DNA from: CBDCME01 sp965218865
GTDB lineage: Bacteria; Pseudomonadota; Alphaproteobacteria; JAAXGF01
NCBI GenBank assembly: GCA_965218865.1
Contig: CBDCME010000065.1
Location: 1-64,000, forward strand
Length of the DNA stretch: 64,000 nucleotides
Reading direction: 5' to 3'
Shown here: piece by piece, positions 17,309-26,447 of the stretch
Numbering within the stretch: position 1 is the first letter of the stretch
Layout of the letters: each line of letters begins with the position of its first letter
Position numbers and translations under genes: made by a program
Notes under the pieces: model-generated
The model's input: only the letters and a program-made list of their open reading frames with translations
Databases searched by the model: none
Told to the model about the DNA's origin: nothing

Positions 17309-18229
17309 TCAAACCTTGAGGACGGCGCCGGTGGGGACCAACCCGGTCTCCAGATAGCGCCACAGCGCCACCAGGAGCTTGTGCGCCAAGGCAACAATCA
17401 TGATCCGCTTGAGGCGGCCCTTGGCGCCGCCCACGCGCTCGCGGAACCATTGGCTGAGCGCGCTGTCGGGTTGGTAGCGCAGCCATAGCCAAGCAAGCTC
17501 GATCATCGTCGTGCGCGCCCGCCGGTTGCCAGCCTTGGAGATGCCCTGGTCGCGGGTCACGGCGCCGCTGTTGTACGGGCTCGACGTCAACCCGACATAA
17601 CTGCCGAGCTGGCGCCGGTTGCCGTAAGTCCGATAGAACACCTCGCTGGCCAGGACGCTGGCGATCTCGGGCCCGATGCTTCTGAGCCGGACCAGAAGCT
17701 GCATCTTGTCCCGGCCCTCGGAGACCGTCGTTGGCTCGAACAGCGCGTTGCGCTCGACCTCGCCGATCATGATTTGCACCAGGGCGAGGCGCTCGAGCTG
17801 GCGGCGAATCTCGGCATCGAGCCTGGGCGCCAGCACGCGCCCGTCACCGGTTCGCAGCTCCGCCAGGCGGGCGACGGCGTCGGCGCGCCGCGGCTGGAAA
17901 CCGTAGATCCCCTGGCCTGCCAGCAGCGCCTTGATGCGGTTGACGTGACGGGTACGCTCCTTGACCAGCTCTTGGCGCTCGCGGTGCAGGCGTTTGAAGT
18001 CCTCCTCGGCGAACGACGGCACCCGCACCACCGCGAACACGTGACGCTCGCCGCGCGCGTACGCCATCAGCCCGCGCAGCATACCCTCGGCGTCGATGCA
18101 GTCGCTCTTGGCGCGGCGCGCCCGGCGGTCGACCAGCAGGCTCGACGGGTCAATCACGTGGTTGTCGACGTCGTTGGCGACAAGCACCCGGTGCAGCCAG
18201 AACGCGTCGTAGCCGGCCTCGTAGCACGA
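17309..18229 (-). pseudogene. IS110-family transposase, N-terminus missing
   Basis: The frame runs from 18229 to 17309 and contains the IS110 C-terminal Tnp_20 part: RLRSIGPEIASVLASEVF, GSYVGLTSSPYNSGAVTRDQ and ISKAGNRRARTTMIELAWLW. The central helical region (VKERTRHVNRIKALLAG) and the early DRRARRAKSDCIDAEGM (the second acidic DEDD part) are present. The first acidic residue and the true start, which should precede CYEAGYDAFWLHRVLVANDV, are lost at about 18229, where unrelated sequence begins. A 292-residue product from 18187 is possible but would lack the catalytic N-terminus. Confidence 0.85.
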
Positions 18230-18230
18230 G

Positions 18231-18480
18231 GCTACGACGCTAACAAAATTCTACACCACCTCTTGGGACGCAAACCGCGGGAGTGGAAGGGCAATCTGAT
18301 CGAACTTCCGCTTGGCATCGCGGACGATTGCAACGATGGATAATTACGCTGAGAATCGGCCATGACTCGCCCACACCGCGCCGCGACAGCCACGATGTTC
18401 GGGCCACCGCGATGGCGGACGGGAGAGCCATCCGCCGCGGCGGTCATTCTCAAAAAATTTACCTATTTCCTTCAACCTCA
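18231..18480. other. Unassigned relic between IS110 and IS630
   Basis: 250 bases with no supported gene. Short frames on both strands are compositionally uneven. It is probably what remains of sequence cut by the IS110 truncation on one side and the IS630 insertion on the other. Confidence 0.4.
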
Positions 18481-19646
18481 TACCAACCGCCCTAGAGTTT
18501 GACTCGCGCAAAGGTTTACACGCTAGGTTTTGTGTGATTCAAGGTTGTTGGCAACAAGGGAGTGTGTTCAATGCCAACGATTCCTTTGCGAAACGACTTT
18601 GATGCTGAAAGAGTCCGTGTTCTTGCGGCACGGAGCGATGATGGGAACCAGGCGCGACGGCTTTTGTCGATGGCGGCCATCTACGATGGGATGGATCGAG
18701 CGTGCGCGGCGGGTATTGGCGGCATGGATCGGCAGACGTTGCGGGACTGGGTTCACCGGTTCAACGCGGGAGGTCCGGCCGGTCTGATCGACCGCAAGCC
18801 GAACGGGGCGTTGCGTCGGTTGACGCCGTCGCAAATGGCGGCGCTTTCGCGGGCTATCGAGGCCGGTCCCGATCCCGAACGGGATGGGGTCGTGCGCTGG
18901 CGCTGCATCGATCTCAAGCAACTGATCCGAACGCGCTTCGGCGTGGACTATCACGAGCGGAGCGTCGGCAAGCTGCTGGCCGCGCTCGGGTTCTCGCATA
19001 TTTCCGCGCGCCCGCGCCACGTCGGCCAGGATGCGCGGGCACAGGAGGAATTTAAAAAAATTTTCCCGAACACTTGGCGAAAATCGTAGCGGCACAGCCA
19101 CCGGACACGCCCATCGAGGTTTGGTTTCAAGATGAAATGCGCGTCGGCCAGAAGAACAGCCTGGTGCGCCAGTGGGCCCCAAAGGGATCGCGCCCGCGCC
19201 AGGTCAAGGACCTACGGACCTCTTCGGCGTATCTCTTCGGCGCCATCTGCCCCGAGCGCGGTGAGGGCGCGGCGCTGGTCATGCCGCGCGCCAATACTGA
19301 AGCCATGGACCTGCATCTCGAGGAAATCAGCCGGGCCGTTGCCCCAAACGCCCATGCCGTCGTGCTGCTCGACCAAGCCGCATGGCACACCACTGCCAAA
19401 CTCGGCATCCCGGAGAACATCTCCCTCGTGCCTTTGCCACCCAAGTCCCCGGAGCTCAATCCCGCCGAAAATGTCGGGCAATACCTCCGCCAGAACTGGC
19501 TCTCCAATCGTGTCTTCGACTCCTATGAAGCCATCGTCGAGGCCTCTTGCCAAGCCTGGAACAACCTGACCGACCAACCTTGGAAGATCATGTCCATCGG
19601 CCTCAGAGCGTGGGATCGCACAAGTCAATGTTAAGGGCGGTTGGTA
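18481..19646 (+). mobile_element. IS630-family insertion sequence, copy 2
   Basis: Same element as copy 1, opposite orientation, with TACCAACCGCCC at 18481 and GGGCGGTTGGTA ending at 19646. Its end sequence (GCGTGGGATCGCACAAG) agrees with copy 4 and differs from copies 1 and 3, so 2 and 4 form one lineage. It ends about 60 bases upstream of the gene at 19708. Confidence 0.9.
18571..19634 (+). pseudogene. IS630 transposase copy 2, frameshifted
   Basis: The N-terminal part starts MPTIPLRNDFDAERVRVLAA and runs to EEFKKIFPNTWRKS, stopping at 19089. In the intact copy the sequence is seven A then G then TTTT; here the G after the A run is missing, which shifts the frame. The C-terminal part with FQDEMRVGQ, LLDQAAWHT and ELNPAENVGQYL follows in the other frame. 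The Trp of VWQ next to the catalytic Glu is Gly here. Two independent lesions at the same A run (copies 1 and 2) mark it as a hotspot. Confidence 0.85.
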
Positions 19647-19707
19647 TCATGTGAGAAATGCGGCGACTCCGTTAAGCCGCGACGCCAAACCGACGCCGGT
19701 TATCGAA

Positions 19708-21033
19708 ATGTCCAAACTCGTTTCGTTCTTTCAGTATTCCGTCGAAACACCCGCTCGGGACACGCCCGCTAAGGCAAAAGTCGAGGCTCCCGCCGCGCCG
19801 ACGAAACCTCCCGGCGCGGCGCTGCCCCGGAAGCTGGATGCCGTTCCGCCCCGGAAGGAATTCGGCAAACGGAGGCCCGTGGATCCCGATCTCGACAAGA
19901 AATTAGGCAAAATTCTCGCCAAGAAATCCGGCGAATTGATTGCGAACCGATTTCAGATGGTTGGGCTGGAAAAGATTTTGGACCGATTGGGGAACGATGA
20001 TACGGCGGAACAGGTGTATTCGATCGCCGAAAAGATTTTGCAAGCTCACGTCTCGGAAGAGGACGTGGTCGAACCGCACGAACTCTTGTTCCTCGTTTGT
20101 TTCGCCAACCTCGATCGCCAACAAGCGGCGGACGAGGCGAAACAGATCGAAGCCGATATCCAGGAGCAGATCCTCGGGGAGGGATTGGATCCGGAAATCT
20201 CCGACATCGCGACCGAAACGCGAACAGTGAAGGTCTCGGAGGCGGATATTTCGGGGTCGGATAATCTCCTGGGTCTGATCGCCGAAAAGATCGCGCGCGA
20301 GACCGACCGGGTGAAAAAGGGGTTGAAGCATTGGTCGAGCAAATACATTGCGATTTGCGAGATCAGGCCATCCCCCGTGGTGACAAAGGCTCAGGATTGC
20401 GCCGGGTTCCAGATTGCATACAGTCAACGTACGCGCGCGGACATCGGGCAGCTCGTGGAGATCGGCGCGGATACGGTCGAGGTCGCGGCCGAGGCGGACT
20501 GCATGATGGTTCGGCGGGTATCCGAGCTGGTATTTCAAGGCGACCGAAATAAAGACCCGCTCATGATTGTCGATGTCCATTACTCGACCTTGAGCGACAA
20601 GTCGTTTCGTGAAAAATTTTTCTCTGCTTGCCGTCCGATCAGTGAGGTTTGCGCAAACTCATTGATCGTGCGCATCCTGTACTCGCTCGAGAATCCACCG
20701 AACCTTCGTTTTTCCGGTTTGGTAAATAAACTAGGTTCCCTCTTCCAATCGAGAATCATGCATATCGAAAAACCCCGGATCGGAAGGATTGATTTTCGAG
20801 CCTGCCGAATCCCGATCATCAGCATGAATTATCGCGAACTGGAGCCCGCCATGAACCAATTCAAACTAGAGATTCAAAAATTTATCGACACCGTCCATTC
20901 AAACCGAACCCGGCTGCTCATCGACGACGTTTCGAACCAGAAAGCCGCGAATGATCTGTTCGATCTCGGTACGGATTTCGTATCGTTCCGTGGCACCGAA
21001 AGTCCGCGGAAAGTAAGCCTAACCCCCGCGTAA
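19708..21033 (+). CDS. Unknown protein with a degenerate EAL-like C-terminus
   Basis: Function not recognised; 441 residues. N-terminal Pro/Ala/Lys-rich linker (residues 10-55), then a helical region (LGKILAKKSGELIANRFQMV, EKILQAHVSEEDVVEPHELL) and two acidic helices. The second half is mixed alpha/beta: SSKYIAICEIRPSPVVTKAQ, DPLMIVDVHYSTLSDKSF, CANSLIVRILYSL and, at the end, TRLLIDDVSNQKAANDLFDL then GTDFVSFRG. That last block has the spacing of the end of an EAL fold (E-G-V...G-x-D-x-x-Q-G), but catalytic residues are absent. A PilZ protein follows, which fits a c-di-GMP link, but this is inference. An alternative GTG start is at 19651, inside the IS630 junction; the native promoter may have been displaced. 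Confidence 0.6.
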   Translation: MSKLVSFFQYSVETPARDTPAKAKVEAPAAPTKPPGAALPRKLDAVPPRKEFGKRRPVDPDLDKKLGKILAKKSGELIANRFQMVGLEKILDRLGNDDTAEQVYSIAEKILQAHVSEEDVVEPHELLFLVCFANLDRQQAADEAKQIEADIQEQILGEGLDPEISDIATETRTVKVSEADISGSDNLLGLIAEKIARETDRVKKGLKHWSSKYIAICEIRPSPVVTKAQDCAGFQIAYSQRTRADIGQLVEIGADTVEVAAEADCMMVRRVSELVFQGDRNKDPLMIVDVHYSTLSDKSFREKFFSACRPISEVCANSLIVRILYSLENPPNLRFSGLVNKLGSLFQSRIMHIEKPRIGRIDFRACRIPIISMNYRELEPAMNQFKLEIQKFIDTVHSNRTRLLIDDVSNQKAANDLFDLGTDFVSFRGTESPRKVSLTPA

Positions 21034-21199
21034 TTTCTTGGACGGCATATGTAGCACCTTTGGGGAAACGTCCACCCAAAGTCCGTCGCGATTTCCTCCA
21101 TTAATCTGCGGCCTTGGATTAGGTCTTTTTTATCGAATGATGCCTATGTTGATGGCCTGAAGGTTCAACATCATGATTTGCCCTTGAAGACCGAAGCGA

Positions 21200-21541
21200 A
21201 TGGAAAACCCACCACCCATCAACCGCCGACTATGGAAACGTTTCAAGATCTTGACGTTCGGCCTCATCCAAGACGGCGAGAAACAATTCGACGTATCGGT
21301 TGAAGACTTGTCCGCCAGGGGGGCGAAGCTTCGCCTGAATGGCGAACGGCCCGATGCCGCGAGTTTCGATATCTGTTTTGACGGAGTTGGAGAATTTCCG
21401 GTTCACGTCTGCTGGCGATACGAAAAAACGGTGGGTATCCAATTCGACGACGTTCCGGAGCAGGTGGATCGCCGATTCGGGGACTACCTGGAATCGACGC
21501 TCATGGAGCGGCTCTGTCAGTCGTTAAAGGTCGTTCGCTGA
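21200..21541 (+). CDS. PilZ-domain protein
   Basis: Small cytoplasmic protein of 113 residues, predicted to bind cyclic di-GMP. The two ligand motifs are recognisable: basic RRLWKRFKI near the N-terminus (RxxxR) and VEDLSARGAKLRL (D-x-S-x-x-G). After them come beta strands (FDICFDGVGEFPVHVCWRYE, KTVGIQFDDV) and a C-terminal helix. The length fits a single-domain PilZ. It lies 170 bases after the unknown protein at 19708-21033 on the same strand, possibly in one signalling unit. Confidence 0.75.
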   Translation: MENPPPINRRLWKRFKILTFGLIQDGEKQFDVSVEDLSARGAKLRLNGERPDAASFDICFDGVGEFPVHVCWRYEKTVGIQFDDVPEQVDRRFGDYLESTLMERLCQSLKVVR

Positions 21542-21636
21542 CGCTTGCGAGGATGGCCCCCTCGGGCCGTGGGGAAACGCGGAGCGGCTTGAATCCGAAC
21601 CCGCGGTAACAATAATTCGCGAATTTCGAATCGACT

Positions 21637-23538
21637 TTAGGATGACTTCGCGTAACCGATTTTGCGCAACGCCTGGGTGATTTCATCCAGGACGCCGGGG
21701 TCCTCGATCGTCGCGGGCACGGGGTAATCGACGGCGTCGGCGATCTTGCGCATGGTGCCCCGTAGGATCTTACCCGAACGCGTCTTGGGCAGGCGCTCTA
21801 CCACCGCGGCGGTCTTGAAGGAAGCCACGGGGCCAATGCAGTCGCGCACCAACTGGATCGCTTCGGCGACGATGTCGCCGTTGGCGCGTTGCACGCCCGC
21901 CTTGAGCACCAAAAAGCCGAGCGGCACCTGTCCCTTGAGCGAATCGGCGACGCCTATGACCGCGCACTCGGCGACGTCCGGATGCGCCGCCAACACCTCC
22001 TCCATGCCACCCGTGGATAAGCGGTGACCGGCAACATTGAGGATGTCATCGGTGCGGCTCATGATCCAAAGGTAACCGTCCGGGTCCTTTGATCCGGCGT
22101 CGCCGGTCTGATAGGCCCCCGGGAATTCCCTTAAATAGGATCGCTCGTACCGTTCGTCATTCCGCCATAACGTGGGGAGGCAGCCCGGCGGCAACGGCAG
22201 GTCGACGACTATATTGCCGATTTCTCCGTGCGGCAGGTCGCGCCCTTCGTCGTCCACAACCCGTATACTATAACCGGGAACAACCTTTCCGGGTGACCCA
22301 AGCTTGACCGGGAACTTGCCCAGCCCAAGGCAATTCGTGGCCATCGGCCAACCGGTCTCGGTTTGCCACCAATTGTCGATGATCGGAACTCCCAGAGCGG
22401 TTTGCGCCCATTCCAACGTACTGGGATCGCAACGCTCGCCGCCCAAGAAAAGGGTGCGAAAACACGACATATCGTGCCCCGCGATATATGCTGCCTCCGG
22501 ATCGTCCCGCCTTATGGCGCGAAACGCCGTTGGCGCGGTGTAAAGGACGACAACACGGTGCCGCGCGATAACGCGCCAGAAAGCTCCCGGGTCGGGGGTT
22601 CCGACCGGCTTACCCTCGAACAGCACGGTACCGCAGCCATGCAAGAGGGGGCCGTAGACAATGTAGGAATGGCCCACCACCCAGCCGACATCCGAAGCGG
22701 CCCAAAAAACCTCGCCCGGCTTCATATTGTAGACGTTCGGCATGCTCCATTTCAGCGCCACCATATGACCGCCGTTGTCTCGAACGATACCCTTGGGCGC
22801 GCCGGTCGTACCCGACGTATAGAGTATGTAGAGCGGATCGGTCGCGGCGACGGGCACGCATTCGGCCGGCCGCGCCGCGGCCAAGGCTTCCGCCCAGTCG
22901 ACGTCGCGGCCCGGCGTGAGCTCCACCGGCCCGATTTCGCGTTGGACAATGATGCAGTGCTTCGGTTGGTGCCGGGCAATGGCCAGGGCGTTATCCAGAA
23001 GCGGCTTGTAGTCGATAAGGCGTTTGACCTCGATGCCGCAGGAAGCCGAGAGAATAACCTTGGGCTCGGCGTCGTCGATGCGGTTCGCGAGTTCGTTGGC
23101 CGCGAAGCCGCCGAAAACGACGGTGTGCACGGCACCCAGCCGGGCGCACGCCAACATCGCGATGACGGCCTCTGGAATCATCGGCATGTAGATCAGCACG
23201 CGGTCGCCCTTGACCACCCCATGATTGGCCAACATACCGGCGGCAAGTGCGACCAAGTCGCGAAGGTGAAGATAGGTGAAGGTCTTGATCGTATCGGTCA
23301 CCGGGCTGTCGTAGATCAGGGCCGTCTGGTACCCGCGGCCATCCTCGACGTGACGATCAAGCGCGTTGTAACAGGTGTTTACCTCGCCGCCGGAAAACCA
23401 GGTGTAGAGTGGCGCCCGCGTTGAATCGAGCACTTTTTCCCAGCGCTTGTACCAGACGATGTCCTCGGCGGCCTTCGCCCAAAACGCCCGCGGGTCGGCG
23501 AGCGAGCGCGCGAATACCGCCTCGTAATCCCGGGCCAT
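21637..23538 (-). CDS. prpE: Propionyl-CoA synthetase
   Basis: ANL ligase of 633 residues that activates propionate (or acetate) to its CoA ester. Seen: the N-terminal MARDYEAVFARSLADPRAFW, P-loop YILYTSGTTGAPKGIVRDNG (the IVRDNGGH context separates PrpE from AcsA), SDVGWVVGHSYIVYGPL, the acyl-AMP region DNWWQTETGWP, and the C-terminal hinge and lysine motif LPKTRSGKILRGTMRKIAD. Gly-rich acyl-pocket residues follow the family. The ATG at 23538 overlaps no neighbour; the next gene upstream is more than 600 bases away. Confidence 0.94.
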   Translation of the reverse strand: MARDYEAVFARSLADPRAFWAKAAEDIVWYKRWEKVLDSTRAPLYTWFSGGEVNTCYNALDRHVEDGRGYQTALIYDSPVTDTIKTFTYLHLRDLVALAAGMLANHGVVKGDRVLIYMPMIPEAVIAMLACARLGAVHTVVFGGFAANELANRIDDAEPKVILSASCGIEVKRLIDYKPLLDNALAIARHQPKHCIIVQREIGPVELTPGRDVDWAEALAAARPAECVPVAATDPLYILYTSGTTGAPKGIVRDNGGHMVALKWSMPNVYNMKPGEVFWAASDVGWVVGHSYIVYGPLLHGCGTVLFEGKPVGTPDPGAFWRVIARHRVVVLYTAPTAFRAIRRDDPEAAYIAGHDMSCFRTLFLGGERCDPSTLEWAQTALGVPIIDNWWQTETGWPMATNCLGLGKFPVKLGSPGKVVPGYSIRVVDDEGRDLPHGEIGNIVVDLPLPPGCLPTLWRNDERYERSYLREFPGAYQTGDAGSKDPDGYLWIMSRTDDILNVAGHRLSTGGMEEVLAAHPDVAECAVIGVADSLKGQVPLGFLVLKAGVQRANGDIVAEAIQLVRDCIGPVASFKTAAVVERLPKTRSGKILRGTMRKIADAVDYPVPATIEDPGVLDEITQALRKIGYAKSS

Positions 23539-24175
23539 GATGTCCCCTCATATGAAGCGCCGACCCGCCGGAGGGGATCGTGTCCTCTTCAACCGGGATT
23601 CCCGGATGACTCCGACCGATTCCAGAAAATGTTAGTACACATGATGATCAGACGCAAATTCGGCGCCGCCCGCGCGGCCTGCCCAGCCGTTTCATCAGGT
23701 CGACGTTGACCATCGAGAGTCGGGCAAGAAATCCGCTTCGCGAGGACATCGTCGGGCCGGCCTGATATCTGGATCCCAGGGCGCCTTTTCGAGTCCGGCG
23801 AATCTCGTCGTGGCGGAGCTGAACCCAAAACACGGATCAACCGCCGTGGATCGACCCCAACATTTGGTTCCCATGTTTTGGAATGTCCGGGAATTCCAGG
23901 TAAACTCCGTCATGAACGCATCTCGGCAATGATCTCGTTCTCCATGACGTCGCGGTGTGTCGCACACTACATGGGTATCTAGTCGTCAAGAGGACACCTA
24001 AACGAGGGACTTCACTATTGACATTTCTCTATCTAGTCCACAAATAAATGGGATGAGGAACGTTTGTGCGTTTCTCGGGCAGTCTGACAGCAGTCCATAG
24101 GGTTGATACGCTTTATTTCGGAATCGATGCACGCGATTTGTGCAACGCTCTAGATGCAGCGATTCAGGCTACGCG
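23539..24175. other. Long intergenic region, nothing recognised
   Basis: About 640 bases. Several short frames exist on the minus strand (23589-23967), but none has a start site or a familiar motif. The right half is AT-richer. Promoters for prpE (left) and for the exported protein at 24176 (right) should lie here. Confidence 0.5.
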
Positions 24176-24583
24176 ATGAAACACTGGGTCATCATTATAG
24201 CTGTTCTTCTGATCGCCACGCCTGCGCGCGCGGAGGTGTTCAAGCGCAACGCTCCGGAATTCCCGCCGTATGGTCACTCTTCGGTGACGGAGATCACCCA
24301 GCTCATGATCATGCTTAAGGACAATATTCTTCGCGACGTCGTGTGTCGTCTTTCGTCTCAAGCGTTCGAACCGGCCACCCTCGCCAGAGCCATCGGTGTC
24401 AAGGAAAGGTCCGACATCGTCCGCCGCATCAACACATTGCGCCGTTGGGGCCTGGTTCGCATTGGGATCACCGAAACGGGCACAAAGGTCGCCGAAGCCA
24501 TCCCGGGCAAGGGCACGGAAACCCTACGCCGTTGGACGGAAAAGTACTGCATCGTTCCGGACAGCTGTGAACCGGATTTTTAA
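24176..24583 (+). CDS. Exported winged-helix-like protein, paralog E
   Basis: 135 residues, unknown function. Signal peptide MKHWVIIIAVLLIATPARA, cleavage before EVFKRNAPEF. The mature part reads as a compact winged helix: helix 1 ITQLMIMLKD then ILRDVVCRLS, helix 2 PATLARAIGVKERSD, helix 3 IVRRINTLRRWGLV, wing RIGITETGTKVAEAIPG, last helix TLRRWTEKYC and tail IVPDSCEPDF. It aligns with paralog D in the order of elements, in VCR and in the final C...C spacing. The start at 24176 is chosen because it opens the signal peptide; the frame continues upstream to 24140. Confidence 0.75.
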   Translation: MKHWVIIIAVLLIATPARAEVFKRNAPEFPPYGHSSVTEITQLMIMLKDNILRDVVCRLSSQAFEPATLARAIGVKERSDIVRRINTLRRWGLVRIGITETGTKVAEAIPGKGTETLRRWTEKYCIVPDSCEPDF

Positions 24584-24695
24584 TTCCCAAGCCGGAGGTA
24601 TTTTCCCACCGAAGTCTTACCCACGCTGAGGGCAATTTGGCGTTCCGAAAGACCCGCTGGACAGCCACTCGGAGCACGCGAACTATTCCGGCCGT

Positions 24696-24879
24696 TCACC
24701 AGGACATCGTCACCGCTACCGGGACATGGTCCGAGGGTTGCGGCCAAGCGCGCGCCTCGGCCAGGATTCCGGCGCTCCGCAAGGAAGTTCCTAGAGCCGG
24801 CGTCAGCCAGATATGATCAAGACGGCGGCCCCGGTCGGCCGCTTGCCAGTCGCGGGCCCGGTAACTCCACCAACTATAA
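24696..24879 (-). pseudogene. xthA: Exodeoxyribonuclease III, C-terminal fragment
   Basis: Last 60 codons of xthA, cut from the rest (26448-27065) by IS5 copy B. It reads YSWWSYRARDWQAADRGRRL, then DHIWLTPAL and ends SDHVPVAVTMSW. The catalytic Asp of LDHIWL and the Asp-His pair of SDHVPV, needed for phosphodiester hydrolysis, are on this piece. The join LY-SWWSY restores perfectly when the IS and one 4-bp repeat are removed. Confidence 0.92.
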
Positions 24880-26447
24880 AGTCGTCCGTGAAGAACCCTG
24901 ATTTCAAGCTGAAGCGGCGATTGGGTTTGCGGTGGGGTGCGAGATGTCGCTGAGGAGCGCGGCCAGGATTTGGACAAACAAACGCCTCAGCCATTTGAGG
25001 ACAAGGCGGTAGTTGTAGCCGGCGCCGGCGAGGATGGCGTTGATCTTGTCGCCGTCGCGGCCTTTGAGGAAGTTGCGCCCCAGCCTGCCATCGCTCTTGA
25101 GATGTCCGATCACGGCCTCGACGGCGGAGCGCCGCCTGAGCTCCTTCTTGATCGTCGGCGTGATGCCGCGTTTCTGGCCTGATCTAAAGACGCGGTGTTT
25201 GTTGGGGTAATCGTGGCCCTGGTATCCCTTGTCGACATAGATGCGCTCGGCCGATATCCCCGTCCAGCGTTCCATCTCTTCGATCACCTGCCTCAAGGTG
25301 TGGCCATCATAGGGATTGCCGTGGAAGGCCTTGACGTGGGCGACGAACTGGCCGCCGGGGGGGCGGGAATTGGTCGCCGCCACGGAGACCTTGCAGCCGA
25401 ACTCGTACGGCTTGTGCGCCTTCCCTTTGCCGATGCATTCGACCTCGGGCGCGTGGAGCGAATAGACCTTGGGCAAGGGGTCGCGCCGCTTCTGGGTCGA
25501 CACCCGCTCGGCCAGCCACAAGGGGCGGCGGAAGGTATCCCGTAGGCTCTCCTCCTGGGCCGTCTTGCGGCGGATGTCGCGGACGGTGCGCCCGAGATAG
25601 GTCTTGAGCTTGCGCAGGGCCTTGTTGGCCCGCTTGTGCTGTTTGGCATGGCGGTAGCGGCCTTGCATGATCAACGCCCTCTTGCCCAGGCGGGTATAGG
25701 ACTGACGCAGGGCAATGCCGTGCTCCCGTGCCAGTCGCACCAGCCGCTCGCGGGCTCGTTGCATCAGTTTGGCGGCGGTCGGAAAGGCAATCGCCTTCTC
25801 TTGTACGGTGGTGTCCACCGTCACCCGCTCGAGGTCCTTCTCCCGCAGCGCCCCCACCCGGTGGGCCACGGCCAGGCTCTCCTGGAATACCTTCTCCAAA
25901 CCTTCCGGCCCGATCCGGTCCCGCCACCGGGTCATCGACGAGCGCTCCATGGGCAGCTCATGCTGAAAGTACTCTTCGCCGCAGAAGCACTGGAAGTATG
26001 GGTCGTAGACCCAGCGCTCGCAGACCTCCTCATCCGAGAGATCGAACATATGCTTGAGGATGTGCAGCCCAACCATCAACCGCGTCGGGACCCCCGGCCG
26101 ACCCTCCTCCGAATACAAGGCTTCATAGGTCTCGTCGAAGAAAGTCCACGCGATCCGGCCCCCCAACACCACCAACTCGTGGCGCAGGTTGATGATGTTT
26201 TCGAACCGCGAGCGGAACAGGTCCTCTATTCCCGATGACACCTTGCGCGATGGCTTCATCACAGTTCTCCAATCCCAATCGACGGGAGCAGAGAATCACG
26301 TTCCGCAACGGAAGGGAATCCCCAAAATCAATTATTTCAAATCACAAGCTTTTCAGGCCCAAAACCCGTTTTCTTGCAAATCCGATTACTTCGCCAAACC
26401 GAAAGAACTACCAACATCAGCCGCTTACGCGTTCTTCACGGGCGACT
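24880..26447 (-). mobile_element. IS5-family insertion sequence, copy B
   Basis: Complete element with ends AGTCGTCCGTGAAGAAC and the complement of GTTCTTCACGGGCGACT. It is flanked by a direct repeat ATAA (24876-24879 and 26448-26451), the target duplication, inside xthA. Near-identity to copy A (8898-10467) points to recent transposition. Confidence 0.95.
24904..26262 (-). CDS. IS5-family DDE transposase (copy B)
   Basis: 452 residues, the same protein as 8923-10281 except for one noticed substitution in the middle (RDTFRRP here, RDPFRRP in copy A). All catalytic motifs (VTVDTTVQ, YVDKGYQGH, SAVEAVIGHLK) are intact, and a clean target duplication shows that this form transposed. Confidence 0.92.
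   Translation of the reverse strand: MMKPSRKVSSGIEDLFRSRFENIINLRHELVVLGGRIAWTFFDETYEALYSEEGRPGVPTRLMVGLHILKHMFDLSDEEVCERWVYDPYFQCFCGEEYFQHELPMERSSMTRWRDRIGPEGLEKVFQESLAVAHRVGALREKDLERVTVDTTVQEKAIAFPTAAKLMQRARERLVRLAREHGIALRQSYTRLGKRALIMQGRYRHAKQHKRANKALRKLKTYLGRTVRDIRRKTAQEESLRDTFRRPLWLAERVSTQKRRDPLPKVYSLHAPEVECIGKGKAHKPYEFGCKVSVAATNSRPPGGQFVAHVKAFHGNPYDGHTLRQVIEEMERWTGISAERIYVDKGYQGHDYPNKHRVFRSGQKRGITPTIKKELRRRSAVEAVIGHLKSDGRLGRNFLKGRDGDKINAILAGAGYNYRLVLKWLRRLFVQILAALLSDISHPTANPIAASA

Noticed and set aside
23589..23967. Minus-strand frames upstream of the paralog E gene
   Set aside because: Short, without start sites, and Arg/Ser/Pro-rich; no recognisable domain.
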